Shown: positions 1-7,183 of the stretch, piece after piece
Position numbering within the stretch: position 1 is the first letter of the stretch
Layout: each line of letters opens with the position of its first letter
Source: an uncultured Lachnospiraceae bacterium
GTDB lineage: Bacteria > Bacillota > Clostridia > Lachnospirales > Lachnospiraceae
Direction of reading: 5' to 3'
Assembly: GCA_900544445.1 (NCBI GenBank)
Contig: UQVK01000080.1
Location: forward strand, 1 to 18,562
Length of the DNA: 18,562 bases
Notes under the pieces: generated by a model
What the model was told of the DNA's origin: nothing
The model's database searches: none
Seen by the model: only the letters and a program-made list of their open reading frames with translations
Translations under genes and position numbers: made by a program

Positions 1-973
1 TGTATAGTATCACACGGACAGGAGAATGGTCGGTATGAATACTGTAATCCCGGTGAATCAGCGCATTCAAAACGATTTCGCGGACAGCCAGCACAGGATA
101 TTCCATACGGTCTGTTCGATTTCCGTTTTTATCAACTATCGTTGCGGTCCGGATATTTCTGCGGATAAATGTCAGCGTCTCCTCCAGCATCTGCGATAAA
201 GTTCCTTCCATACGCTGATTATCAATGAACCGTTCCCCGTTTTCTCCCAGTTCTCCTATTTCTGTTCCATCAACCACCACAGCGGTAACACTGAGTTGAG
301 GAAAAAAAGCCTGAGGATATTCACCAAACAGCATAATTCCCGCAACCGTTGGCTTTCCCTTGTCCACAATCCCCTGAAGCTGAAGGATTTTTTCATCCGG
401 CTGTCTGGAAAGATTAGGTTTCATTTTCCGCAGTCTGATAAAATATTCCGCGAGAGCATTTTGGTCAAAATCCTCCATATCCGCGCGATCAACTGTCCGG
501 AGCTCGTCCTGAATTTTTCTTCGGAATACCTCATAGCTGTAAACTTCATATTCCGTCATTGGCATATCCGCTTCCCCGACACGAACGTAGGAACCTCGAA
601 TTCTTCCTGCCCCCTTGTAAAAACAGGGTTTATCAAAAATATCACATTCTGAAATTTCAGCGCTCACGACTGTTCTGCCATTCATTTCAGCAACCGTAAA
701 TACCGGACGTACCACCGGTTCCATCTGGAGTGCCTGTGCTGCTACCTTCGCCTGGAGATCCTGCGCATCATAAACGCCGGTAATTTCAAAATTATTTTTC
801 TCATCAATACCAAACAGAATAATCCCGCCGCCAACCTGATTGGAAAAGCTGGAAAGAGTGTCATACAGCTTTTCCGGAGTTCCCCGGCCGGCACATTTCA
901 ATTCGATATTCTGCCTTTCACATTTTTGAGCAATGATATCCCTCACCAGATTCTCTAATTCTGTCGGAAGCAA
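1..973 (-). CDS. AlbA_2/Schlafen-type putative DNA-binding protein with ATPase-like C-terminus (3' end cut by window)
   Basis: About 324 codons are visible, open to the window edge. The N-terminal part (residues ~15-140) fits the AlbA_2 (Schlafen AlbA_2) domain: a QNIELKCAG stretch, then a segment ending in FSNQVGGGIILFGID, then EITGVYD. The last visible residues, with VREIVLNALIHRDYS, match the start of the HATPase_c_4-like domain that commonly follows AlbA_2 in bacterial 'putative transcriptional regulator/ATP-binding' proteins. I chose the TTG at 973-971 because a GAGGA ribosome binding site lies 6 nt upstream and no ATG fits. The family is thought to bind nucleic acid; its targets are generally unknown. 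A sigma-A-like promoter and a 12-bp inverted repeat lie upstream, so autoregulation is possible but inferred. The domain call is confident; the biological role is not. Confidence 0.8.
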   Translation of the reverse strand, partial: MLPTELENLVRDIIAQKCERQNIELKCAGRGTPEKLYDTLSSFSNQVGGGIILFGIDEKNNFEITGVYDAQDLQAKVAAQALQMEPVVRPVFTVAEMNGRTVVSAEISECDIFDKPCFYKGAGRIRGSYVRVGEADMPMTEYEVYSYEVFRRKIQDELRTVDRADMEDFDQNALAEYFIRLRKMKPNLSRQPDEKILQLQGIVDKGKPTVAGIMLFGEYPQAFFPQLSVTAVVVDGTEIGELGENGERFIDNQRMEGTLSQMLEETLTFIRRNIRTATIVDKNGNRTDRMEYPVLAVREIVLNALIHRDYSIHTDHSPVRVILY

Positions 974-1038
974 AATGAATCCTCGCTTTCCGCCGTTATG
1001 CGGCTTTTTGGGCACTTTTGTTTCGTCTTTTCACTAAA

Positions 1039-1067
1039 ATAATAGCATTTTATGAAACAAATTTCAA
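1039..1067 (-). promoter_or_regulatory. Promoter for the AlbA_2-type gene
   Basis: On the minus strand, a -35 box TTGAAA (1067-1062) and a -10 box TATTAT (1044-1039) are separated by exactly 17 bp in AT-rich sequence. The expected transcription start is ~60 bp before the TTG start at 973. Box sequence and spacing fit a housekeeping sigma-A promoter. Confidence 0.65.
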
Positions 1068-1081
1068 TGTTTTAGCAAAAA

Positions 1082-1113
1082 TTTGTTTTCTAATTTTATT
1101 TTTAGAAAACAAA
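1082..1113. repeat. 12-bp perfect inverted repeat upstream of the AlbA_2-type promoter
   Basis: Arms TTTGTTTTCTAA (1082-1093) and TTAGAAAACAAA (1102-1113) are perfectly complementary around an 8-nt AT spacer. The repeat sits 14 bp upstream of the -35 box. It could be an operator for a dimeric regulator, possibly the adjacent gene product. It lacks the G+C-rich stem of a terminator. Confidence 0.6.
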
Positions 1114-1165
1114 GATAAATTTATCAAACAGTTTAGCGAACAGTCTTTTCATAAAAACATTTTAC

Positions 1166-1191
1166 AAAAAGCCCCGGAGCTGTTCCGGGGC
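1166..1191 (-). terminator. Rho-independent terminator after the AGE-family isomerase gene
   Basis: On the minus strand, GCCCCGGA (1191-1184) pairs perfectly with TCCGGGGC (1178-1171) around a 5-nt loop and is followed directly by TTTTTG. It lies 55 bp past the stop codon of the isomerase gene and closes this same-strand run. Confidence 0.9.
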
Positions 1192-1245
1192 CTTCGTCGG
1201 CTGTTCCCATCTCTGAATCTTCAGAAGCTGTACCTTTTAGCAGTC

Positions 1246-2502
1246 TTAAATTTCCTTCCCCTCCTTCACCGCAGGAGCGATGGAAAGGTCCGCCGTATGG
1301 TAAGGGATCAGCGTCGCCTGCAGGGCGTGGTACAGGTCAGATTTTCCCGGCCAGACGGTGCCGATCACGTTGTTGTTCTGATCCAGCTGGTGGAACCAGG
1401 AGCCGTTTATGTGATCCAGGACTTTCTCGTCCAGATACTGCATGAACCGGGCGTAGTCGTCCGCATACTTCTGTTTTCCGGTCACATGCCAGAGAACGGA
1501 AGAGGTATTGATGGCTTCCGCCAGGGTCCAATGCATCCTGTCATGCACCACCGGCTTTCCTTCCCAGTCCGTGGTGTATACGATGCCCGGCGCGCCGTCC
1601 ACATTCCAGGCATCCTCTACCGCTCTATTGAACAGATTTTCCGAGATTTCGATGTACCCGGCGGCCTTCCTGGCATCATCCCGGTAAGTGGAAAGGGCCC
1701 ACTGGGCGATCAGCCTTGCCCACTCAATGCCATGGCCGGGCGTCGCTCCATAAGGCTTGAACTGGTCGTCCGGCTTATCCTTATTGCACTCCAGATCCGG
1801 CGTCCAGTCTTTGGTGAAATGCTCGGGGATTCTCCAGCTGTTGTCTCTGGCCCAGCCCGTCACATGATCAATGATGCGTCCTGCACGCACCCGGTATTTC
1901 TCATCCCCGGTGACGTCCGCAGCCGCCAGGAAGGCTTCCACCGTATGCATGTTGGCGTTCAGGCCTCTGTAATCATCCAGCACGGTAAACTCCGTATTCC
2001 AGGTATCGCAGGAAAGCCCTTCTTCCTCGTTCCAGAAACGAAGATCATACAGCTTCAACGCGTCCTCCAGAAGCTCCTTTGCGCCCGGCCGTCCCGCCAG
2101 AACCGCAGAGGATGCCGCCAGAATCACAAACGCATGGGCATAGCACTGTTTGTTTGGCAGAATGCCGCCGTCCGCAGTCAGACCGGCATACCAGCCGCCG
2201 TTCTTTTCATCATGCAGCTCGCCCTTCAGGCCTTTCAGACCTGCATCCACAAGGGCCTCGCTTCCCTCATGTCCCAGAAAGGTTCCCAGACTGTACACAT
2301 GTACCATGCGGCTGGTGATCCATGTCTCCCGGCTGCGGTCCGTCCAGGGCGTGCCATCGTCGCCCAGGTAATAAGAGCTTCCGCCCGGTGAAGGGAATCT
2401 GTGTCCGAAGCGGAGCAGATCGTTTCTGATCTCCTCAAGAAATTTCCGGTTTTCCGCTGTGTCAATCTGATACTTTTTATTCGGTTCGCTCATGTTGTCC
2501 AT
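1246..2502 (-). CDS. AGE-family sugar epimerase/isomerase (YihS/mannose-isomerase-like)
   Basis: The 418-residue protein has the size and motifs of the N-acylglucosamine 2-epimerase family, an (alpha/alpha)6-barrel that interconverts free aldoses and ketoses or epimers in the cytosol. Visible landmarks are R65 in TSRMVHVY, H186 in NANMHTVEA, H257 in PGHGIEWARL and H392 in WPGKSDLYHALQA. Their order and spacing correspond to R55, H176, H248 and H383, the active-site residues I recall for E. coli YihS. This favours a YihS-like aldose-ketose isomerase acting on mannose or a related sugar. The equivalent of YihS R238 appears to be Q247, so sulfoquinovose is not the default substrate. The start at 2502 was chosen because GGAGG lies 5 nt upstream; an in-frame ATG at 2550 has no such site. 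The gene has its own promoter and a strong terminator. No kinase or transporter for the product is visible. Confidence 0.85.
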   Translation of the reverse strand: MDNMSEPNKKYQIDTAENRKFLEEIRNDLLRFGHRFPSPGGSSYYLGDDGTPWTDRSRETWITSRMVHVYSLGTFLGHEGSEALVDAGLKGLKGELHDEKNGGWYAGLTADGGILPNKQCYAHAFVILAASSAVLAGRPGAKELLEDALKLYDLRFWNEEEGLSCDTWNTEFTVLDDYRGLNANMHTVEAFLAAADVTGDEKYRVRAGRIIDHVTGWARDNSWRIPEHFTKDWTPDLECNKDKPDDQFKPYGATPGHGIEWARLIAQWALSTYRDDARKAAGYIEISENLFNRAVEDAWNVDGAPGIVYTTDWEGKPVVHDRMHWTLAEAINTSSVLWHVTGKQKYADDYARFMQYLDEKVLDHINGSWFHQLDQNNNVIGTVWPGKSDLYHALQATLIPYHTADLSIAPAVKEGKEI

Positions 2503-2577
2503 CCTTTCCTCCAGGCCGGAGCGTTTTCGCCGGAGCACGCACACCGGCACCTTTTTCAGCCCGCCGTTTTTATGGTT

Positions 2578-2606
2578 ATTTTACCTCAGGAGGACAGGAA
2601 TGTAAA
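2578..2606 (-). promoter_or_regulatory. Promoter for the AGE-family isomerase gene
   Basis: On the minus strand, TTTACA (2606-2601) and TAAAAT (2583-2578) are spaced by 17 bp. They lie between the stop of the lipoprotein gene (2634) and the isomerase start (2502), so the isomerase can be transcribed independently of the GH36 gene. Confidence 0.6.
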
Positions 2607-2633
2607 CCATGTTTGGCTTGCCGGAAAAGGCTT

Positions 2634-3056
2634 TCAGTCAAATACCACCGTCTTATCCCGGAATTCCACCTTGATCACGATGTAGGGATAGGACGGGCTG
2701 TTTCCGGAGGCGCTTCCCGCTTTCGGGCCGAGCAGGTTCGTGTTCACATAGATGGCGTTATCCGTTTCATACAGGGAATCCACGGTGATGCTGTAGCCGC
2801 CGCTGTCCTGTTTTCCATATCCGGTACAGATGTAGAGATATCCTGCATCCGCATAGGTGAGCTTGAAGGCGTTCTCCTTTTTTCCTTCCACGATCTCCTT
2901 CAGCTCCTCCGGCAGCCGGTCCTCGCTCACCACCGTAAATTCCATATCATCCTGTGATTCGCTCTGCTGCACGGACGCGGTGCAGGCAGTAAGCCATCCT
3001 GTCATCAGGCAGAGTGCCAGCAGGATTCCCGTTTTTTTCATGCGGTTTTTTCCCAT
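2634..3056 (-). CDS. Small PrcB-domain lipoprotein
   Basis: The 140-residue protein has a basic N-terminus, a hydrophobic stretch and the lipobox LTAC, with the lipidated Cys at residue 25. It should therefore be exported and anchored to the outer face of the membrane. The C-terminal half (GYGKQDSGGYSITVDSLYE, then SYPYIVIKVEFRDKTVVF) matches the PrcB_C domain first described in the Treponema protease complex subunit PrcB. In Firmicutes this domain is common in small lipoproteins of unknown role. The acidic linker (residues 26-60) is low in hydrophobicity. The start at 3056 sits only 4 nt after a 12-bp-stem hairpin that covers the upstream purine-rich region. An in-frame ATG at 3041 (MKKTGILL) is an alternative, and neither has a strong ribosome binding site. 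It follows GH36 on the same strand with no promoter that I can see. Confidence 0.75.
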   Translation of the reverse strand: MGKNRMKKTGILLALCLMTGWLTACTASVQQSESQDDMEFTVVSEDRLPEELKEIVEGKKENAFKLTYADAGYLYICTGYGKQDSGGYSITVDSLYETDNAIYVNTNLLGPKAGSASGNSPSYPYIVIKVEFRDKTVVFD

Positions 3057-3101
3057 AAAAATACCATCCGCCTTTTTTACTAATCTATTGGCGGATGGTA
3101 T
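3057..3101 (-). terminator. Hairpin/terminator between the GH36 and lipoprotein genes
   Basis: ATACCATCCGCC and GGCGGATGGTAT form perfect 12-bp arms (3090-3101 and 3061-3072) around a 17-nt A-rich loop. On the minus strand the stem is followed by TTTT and then the ATG of the lipoprotein gene. It lies 3 bp after the GH36 stop. It reads as a terminator for GH36 with a short T-run. Because it occupies the lipoprotein leader, it may also limit read-through or initiation. Confidence 0.65.
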
Positions 3102-3104
3102 GTC

Positions 3105-5282
3105 CTATGACAGGTTTTCAATTTCAAACAGCCGCGCCATAAAGGCTTCCGGGAAGGTGACGGTCAGTTCCGCCTTCTGTGCGTCCCAGACAAAATCCAC
3201 GGGTCTCTCCGCCGGATAGGCGCAACGCACCCGGATCTCCTTTCCGCGGCAGTCCGGCAGCGGAAGGCGGCAGGACGCCTCTTCTCCGCCCCTGCGCCAA
3301 ACGGCAAGATAACTCTTTTTTCTGCCTTTCATTCCCAGCGCCGTCCATGCATCATAATAGGTTCCGAAGCCCAGCGGCCAGAAGGGAAGGGCTTCCCTGC
3401 GGTCCTCTCTCGTGGCCTGATACCAGGAGATGGCCTCCCGGATCAGCTCCTGGCAGATCTCACCCAGGCGGAACAGATGGCCGCTCTGATGAATGCGCAG
3501 AAGCAGCACATTTACCATGTTGAAAATGGTTTCCTCCGCATCATCGGCATTCAGCGGATAGGACCAGACCGCAGCCTGTTCCGGCGTAAGGGCCAGCGGA
3601 GAGTTCACCGCGATGGTCGCGTACATCCGGTAATCCTCCATATCGCTGGTGGACTGCACGCTGTGCCGCTTCAGCATGGCGTAATCCATGCGCATGCCGC
3701 CGCTTCCGCAGTTCTCGATCACCAGATCCGGATATTCTGCAAAAATCCCGTCCAGCCAGGACAGATAAGCCCTCTGATGCTCCAGCAGCCCGTCCCCGGC
3801 ACTGTCCGCATGCTGATCCGTTCCGATTCCCGGCTCGATGTTATAGTCCATCTTAATGTAGCCAACGCCATAATCTTCCACCAGACGCCGGATCACACCG
3901 GTGGCAAACTCCCGCACCTCGGGATTGCGGTAATCCAGCTGATACCTGGTCTTTTCCCGAACGCGCTTTCCATGGCGCATGAAAAACCACTCGTCCGGCT
4001 TTTCTTTTGCCAGCGGGCAGTTTAAGCCCATCACCTCCAGCTCCAGCCACAATCCGGGCACCATCCCCTTCTGCCGGATGTAGGCGAGCAGGGATTTCAG
4101 CCCCTCCGGAAACGCTTCCGTTTTCGGGAAACGTTCTTCCGAGGGCAGCCATTCTCCCACGTTGCCCCACCATTCCCCGGCGCTGTACCAGCCGCAGTCG
4201 ATGCAGTAATATTCACAGCCGCAGGCTGCAGCAATGTCAATGAGCGGAATTTCCTCTTCCGTGGTGGGCTTGCCCCAGAGACAGTTCATATAATCATTGA
4301 AAATCACCGGCAGCTTCCGGTTGTCCTCATTTTCCCGGCGGATGTGCCTGCGGTATGCGGTCAGGGCGCGCACCGCTTCATCCGCTCTTCCGCAGCCGTA
4401 TGCCACGGCCGCCGGCACGCTCACAAAGGTTTCGCCCGGCTTTAATTCCTTATACCAGTGGGCATACTGCTCTGTTGGCCCCGCCGCCTTCAGATACAGC
4501 TGGCCCGCATGCTCGCCGATCTCCCAGTGCCAGGAGCCGTTGTGCTCGATCTGCCAGGCCAGGAATTTTCCCGTTTCTTCGTCCTCCAGAATACCCAGAG
4601 GCAGATACTGCTTCGTGGACCAGGCGCCCGTATTGGTCACGGAAATGAACTTAGTGCTGTTGTACCGGCCCGGCTTCTGGGAGGCCGAAAGCCCCAGCTC
4701 CGAAAAGCGGTAAGCGTGCCACTGCAGTTCCTTCTGCCAGCCGTTATGTACCAGGTGAAGACGGAAGCGCTCCTCATAGGGCAGATTTCCGTCCCGTTCC
4801 AGCCCGTGCAGGGAAAAGGACGTGACCGCCTCAAGTCCCTGGGGCAGCGTTCCCCGATTCTCCACCTCCGTGTGGCAGGAAATCACGTTCAGCTCCGCAT
4901 AAAACCGGTAATGCAGCCGCGCGGCCATTCCGGTGTCCTCATCCTTCAGGAAAAAGACGTATTCCGCTCCATCCTCCGTCTGCCGTCTTTCATGCCGCTC
5001 ATACTGCAGCTTCACCGCAAGGGATGTGTGGATGAGCTGGTTCCCCATCCGGTCCTCCGGACAGTTTTCTCCCGTGATCGTCGCCTCCAGAGGCGCATAT
5101 TCCTGGAAAGCATCCTCGTTTCCGGCTTCCGCCCCGTCCTTCTGTTCAAAAGCTACCTCCTGCATTTCAGACGCCTGCTGCCGTTTCTTTCCTTCCGTTA
5201 CCGCAAGCAGCACCAGTCTGTTTTCCTGTGTCACGCCGAAGCGAAGGCCGATGCGGTCTTCTTCTATGTTGATTATGTGCAT
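3105..5282 (-). CDS. GH36 alpha-galactosidase-type glycoside hydrolase
   Basis: The protein is 725 residues long, the usual size of clostridial GH36 enzymes, which hydrolyse terminal alpha-galactosides such as raffinose and melibiose. The N-terminal ~320 residues form the beta-rich domain, followed by the TIM barrel and a small C-terminal beta domain. In the barrel, numbering from the chosen start, the nucleophile is D479 in GYIKMDYN. The acid/base is D547 in QSTSDMED. The family motif ENCGSGG lies at ~523-529 and CIDCGWY at ~360-366. No signal peptide is seen, so the enzyme should be cytoplasmic and act on imported oligosaccharides. I chose the ATG at 5282 because AGGAAG lies 6 nt upstream; the ATG at 5306 adds 8 residues but has no ribosome binding site and overlaps the preceding stop. 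It begins only 25 bp after the rloB remnant and has no obvious promoter of its own. Substrate linkage cannot be read from sequence alone. Confidence 0.88.
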   Translation of the reverse strand: MHIINIEEDRIGLRFGVTQENRLVLLAVTEGKKRQQASEMQEVAFEQKDGAEAGNEDAFQEYAPLEATITGENCPEDRMGNQLIHTSLAVKLQYERHERRQTEDGAEYVFFLKDEDTGMAARLHYRFYAELNVISCHTEVENRGTLPQGLEAVTSFSLHGLERDGNLPYEERFRLHLVHNGWQKELQWHAYRFSELGLSASQKPGRYNSTKFISVTNTGAWSTKQYLPLGILEDEETGKFLAWQIEHNGSWHWEIGEHAGQLYLKAAGPTEQYAHWYKELKPGETFVSVPAAVAYGCGRADEAVRALTAYRRHIRRENEDNRKLPVIFNDYMNCLWGKPTTEEEIPLIDIAAACGCEYYCIDCGWYSAGEWWGNVGEWLPSEERFPKTEAFPEGLKSLLAYIRQKGMVPGLWLELEVMGLNCPLAKEKPDEWFFMRHGKRVREKTRYQLDYRNPEVREFATGVIRRLVEDYGVGYIKMDYNIEPGIGTDQHADSAGDGLLEHQRAYLSWLDGIFAEYPDLVIENCGSGGMRMDYAMLKRHSVQSTSDMEDYRMYATIAVNSPLALTPEQAAVWSYPLNADDAEETIFNMVNVLLLRIHQSGHLFRLGEICQELIREAISWYQATREDRREALPFWPLGFGTYYDAWTALGMKGRKKSYLAVWRRGGEEASCRLPLPDCRGKEIRVRCAYPAERPVDFVWDAQKAELTVTFPEAFMARLFEIENLS

Positions 5283-5307
5283 GCTAATCTTCCTTTGCTG
5301 TTCCATT

Positions 5308-5838
5308 TCACATTAAATACTTCTGCAGTTCTTCCACCAGTTCAAACACCCGGGTTGCCGGGCACATCTGAGAGGGAGGTTTATCTCCGTACTCCTGATA
5401 CTGCCGTCTGGCTCTTTTTATTGCTGTTTCTGTCTTATCTTTCAAAACCTCGTAGATATCTTTTCTGTTCAGCGCACTATACTGCGTGTTATCAAAATCA
5501 TCCAGCGGGAAGTCATCCTTGTCATACATCAGCCAGACAATTTCCGCCTGTGGGAAATCAGCTTACACCTGCTTTCTGACGTAAGAAAGCAGCCCCCGTG
5601 TATTCCTTCCGGTCCCCCTCACATAAATACGGGGACCGGACGAAAAGTCAAAAAATTTCCGGTTGATGGCATCTGCCATTCCCTTTATATAATAGGGCTC
5701 TGTTTTAATTCCTTCGCTGATGACGTACATATATGGCGGAAGCTCGTCATGTGTCTCCTTCCTTTTTTTCAACATTTTTGTATTGATTTCTTCCTGACTC
5801 CGCTTTATATCACTGAACTTCCTGGGCTTCAGGCTCAT
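5308..5838 (-). pseudogene. rloB: rloB (RloB/AbiLii-like defence gene) with internal stop and internal deletion
   Basis: The first 91 codons encode a recognisable RloB N-terminus (PPYMYVISEGIKTEPYYIKG and RIYVRGTGRNT). They end at an in-frame TAA at 5565-5563. The same frame continues without a shift: ADFPQAEIVWLMYDKDDFPLD, then the C-terminal helix KDIYEVLKDKTETAIKRAR and VFELVEELQKYL. Intact RloB proteins, from memory, have ~50-60 residues between the DKDDFP segment and this helix, including a conserved SNEAFELWYLLHF-like motif. Here DDFDN runs straight into the C-terminal helix, so that middle is missing. RloB partners the RloA ATPase in AbiL-type phage defence and has been proposed to be the nuclease-like effector. 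The start overlaps rloA by 29 bp and has a GGAGGAGAGG ribosome binding site. I consider it non-functional. Confidence 0.82.
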
Positions 5839-7081
5839 CCTCTCCCTCCTCCCAACTCAAAATTTTTCGGATGTATGGATCCGCGCCATAACGCCCTTCC
5901 AGATATCTTTTTCCGTATATCTCATCATTCCTTGGCTGTTGGCCATTTTCCTTCCGAAAGGAAATCAACGAATAAAGCTTTGATGCTCCCATTGGATTTC
6001 TGGCACAAAACCAGATTTCATCCCGCCGAAACACGGATGGATTCATGGTGGTAATATCGTGAGACGTCAACAAAAGCTGCGCGCCGTTTTGATTGCTCTT
6101 TGGATTGGTGAAAAGCGCAATGATATATTCCAAAAGCTTCGGATGAAACTTCGCGTCCAGTTCGTCAGCAAGAATCAGATTTCCTTCTTCCAGACAGGAA
6201 ATACACTCTCCCAGAAAGCTGAACAATTTTCTGGTGCCGCTGGATTCCTCTTCAAACGGGATCTCAAACTCTTCTCCGTTTGGAAGCGCGTGCTTCGCGT
6301 ATACATTCAGAATATTGCCATCCGCATCCTTAACGAAACGAATATCCGTAATCTGAATATCCAGAGCATGAAGGATATCGAACATTTTCCTTCTTTCTTT
6401 TTCCGTGGCCGGAATCAGAATCTGCCGGTCTTTTCTGGGATTATCATAATCAATTACGTCAATCTTCAGGAACCATCCGACCGCTTCATCTATGATCTCA
6501 ATATCATAATTGATCGCAATATGTGAAAGCAGCGGCATGGCTCCGTTCACCCGTTCCACCGCAATGTCCTCCACATTTTTCCCCAGAAGGCATTCTTCCT
6601 CTGTACGTTCAAAGATGACCTCCGCATCCTTTTCTCCAATTTCCTGAGCATACAGATTCTCCTCCACGACCTTGCCATCCTGCAGGGAAAGGCAATAACG
6701 GAACTGCCTTTTTTTCGTCCGGAACATCACGTCAAAGGAGGTTGGCAGATTCCTGCAGTCAGGATCACATTTATGATACCAGGTTCTTGAAGTATCCACT
6801 GAAAAGTTCTTCAAAAAAAGTTCATAATTATTTCTGTCCTGCAGCCTTGTCAGAAGAACCGTCTGCAATACATATCGACGCAGGAAATTCAATGCGTCCA
6901 GAACTGTTGACTTTCCTCCCGCATTCGGACCATATATTGCGATAACCGGAATAAAACGTTCCCCATCTGTCTCATCAACCAGCAGGCTTTCCTTATGCTC
7001 CCGAATCGGTTCAGCCATAAAGTCCAGAAAAGCCTCATTTTTAAAAATTTTATAATTTTTAAAAGAAAACTGACAAAGCAT
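5810..7081 (-). CDS. rloA: RloA/AbiLi-type AAA15 family ATPase, phage-defence ATPase
   Basis: The 423-residue protein has the OLD/RloA-like AAA_15 architecture. It opens with MLCQFSFKNYKIFKNE, with Walker A GPNAGGKST at 51-59. An insert follows, then an ABC-type signature ESSGTRK at 279-285, Walker B LILADELDAKFHP at 302-314 and a switch-like TSHD at 339-342. All ATPase motifs are intact, so the protein could fold and hydrolyse ATP. In this family the ATPase works with RloB in abortive-infection defence (AbiL type). The start at 7081 was chosen for its AAAGGAG site 8 nt upstream; an upstream ATG at 7138 would place the promoter inside the coding region. The partner rloB overlaps its 3' end but is broken. 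The gene has its own promoter at 7129-7157. Its lower G+C content and standalone promoter suggest a transferred defence cassette. Confidence 0.85.
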   Translation of the reverse strand: MLCQFSFKNYKIFKNEAFLDFMAEPIREHKESLLVDETDGERFIPVIAIYGPNAGGKSTVLDALNFLRRYVLQTVLLTRLQDRNNYELFLKNFSVDTSRTWYHKCDPDCRNLPTSFDVMFRTKKRQFRYCLSLQDGKVVEENLYAQEIGEKDAEVIFERTEEECLLGKNVEDIAVERVNGAMPLLSHIAINYDIEIIDEAVGWFLKIDVIDYDNPRKDRQILIPATEKERRKMFDILHALDIQITDIRFVKDADGNILNVYAKHALPNGEEFEIPFEEESSGTRKLFSFLGECISCLEEGNLILADELDAKFHPKLLEYIIALFTNPKSNQNGAQLLLTSHDITTMNPSVFRRDEIWFCARNPMGASKLYSLISFRKENGQQPRNDEIYGKRYLEGRYGADPYIRKILSWEEGEDEPEAQEVQ

Positions 7082-7099
7082 CAGGATCACTCCTTTGAG

Positions 7100-7115
7100 A
7101 TTTTTTCGAAAAAAT
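7100..7115. repeat. 16-bp palindrome in the rloA leader
   Basis: ATTTTTTCGAAAAAAT is a perfect palindrome lying between the predicted -10 box and the AAAGGAG ribosome binding site of rloA. It is a candidate operator just downstream of the transcription start, or a weak leader hairpin. Confidence 0.5.
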
Positions 7116-7128
7116 ATAGGATATATCA

Positions 7129-7157
7129 ATAATATCACCCATATTTCATGGTTTCAA
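7129..7157 (-). promoter_or_regulatory. Promoter for the rloA-rloB cassette
   Basis: On the minus strand, TTGAAA (7157-7152), a 17-bp spacer and TATTAT (7134-7129), with TGA directly before the -10 (extended -10). The predicted start is ~40 bp before the rloA ATG. This is one of the best promoter matches in the window and would drive rloA-rloB and possibly GH36 by read-through. Confidence 0.7.
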
Positions 7158-7183
7158 TCACTATTCTTCCGATTTTTTCGCAA

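Noticed and set aside
960..1020. A plus-strand terminator formed by GCCG-TTATG-CGGC followed by TTTTT
   Set aside because: The stem is only 4 bp and no plus-strand gene ends there. It lies in the leader of the minus-strand AlbA_2-type gene.
1018..2391. A 457-codon plus-strand open frame
   Set aside because: It is antisense to the AGE-family isomerase gene and begins in an AT-rich promoter region and terminator. The translation is low-complexity with no family motifs.
4458..5579. A 373-codon plus-strand open frame
   Set aside because: It is antisense to GH36 and the rloB remnant, and its length follows from the codon bias of those genes.
5308..5838. Two separate small hypothetical genes (5308-5529 and 5563-5838)
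   Set aside because: They are the same reading frame of one RloB-like gene split by a single stop codon, and the second half has no ribosome binding site of its own.
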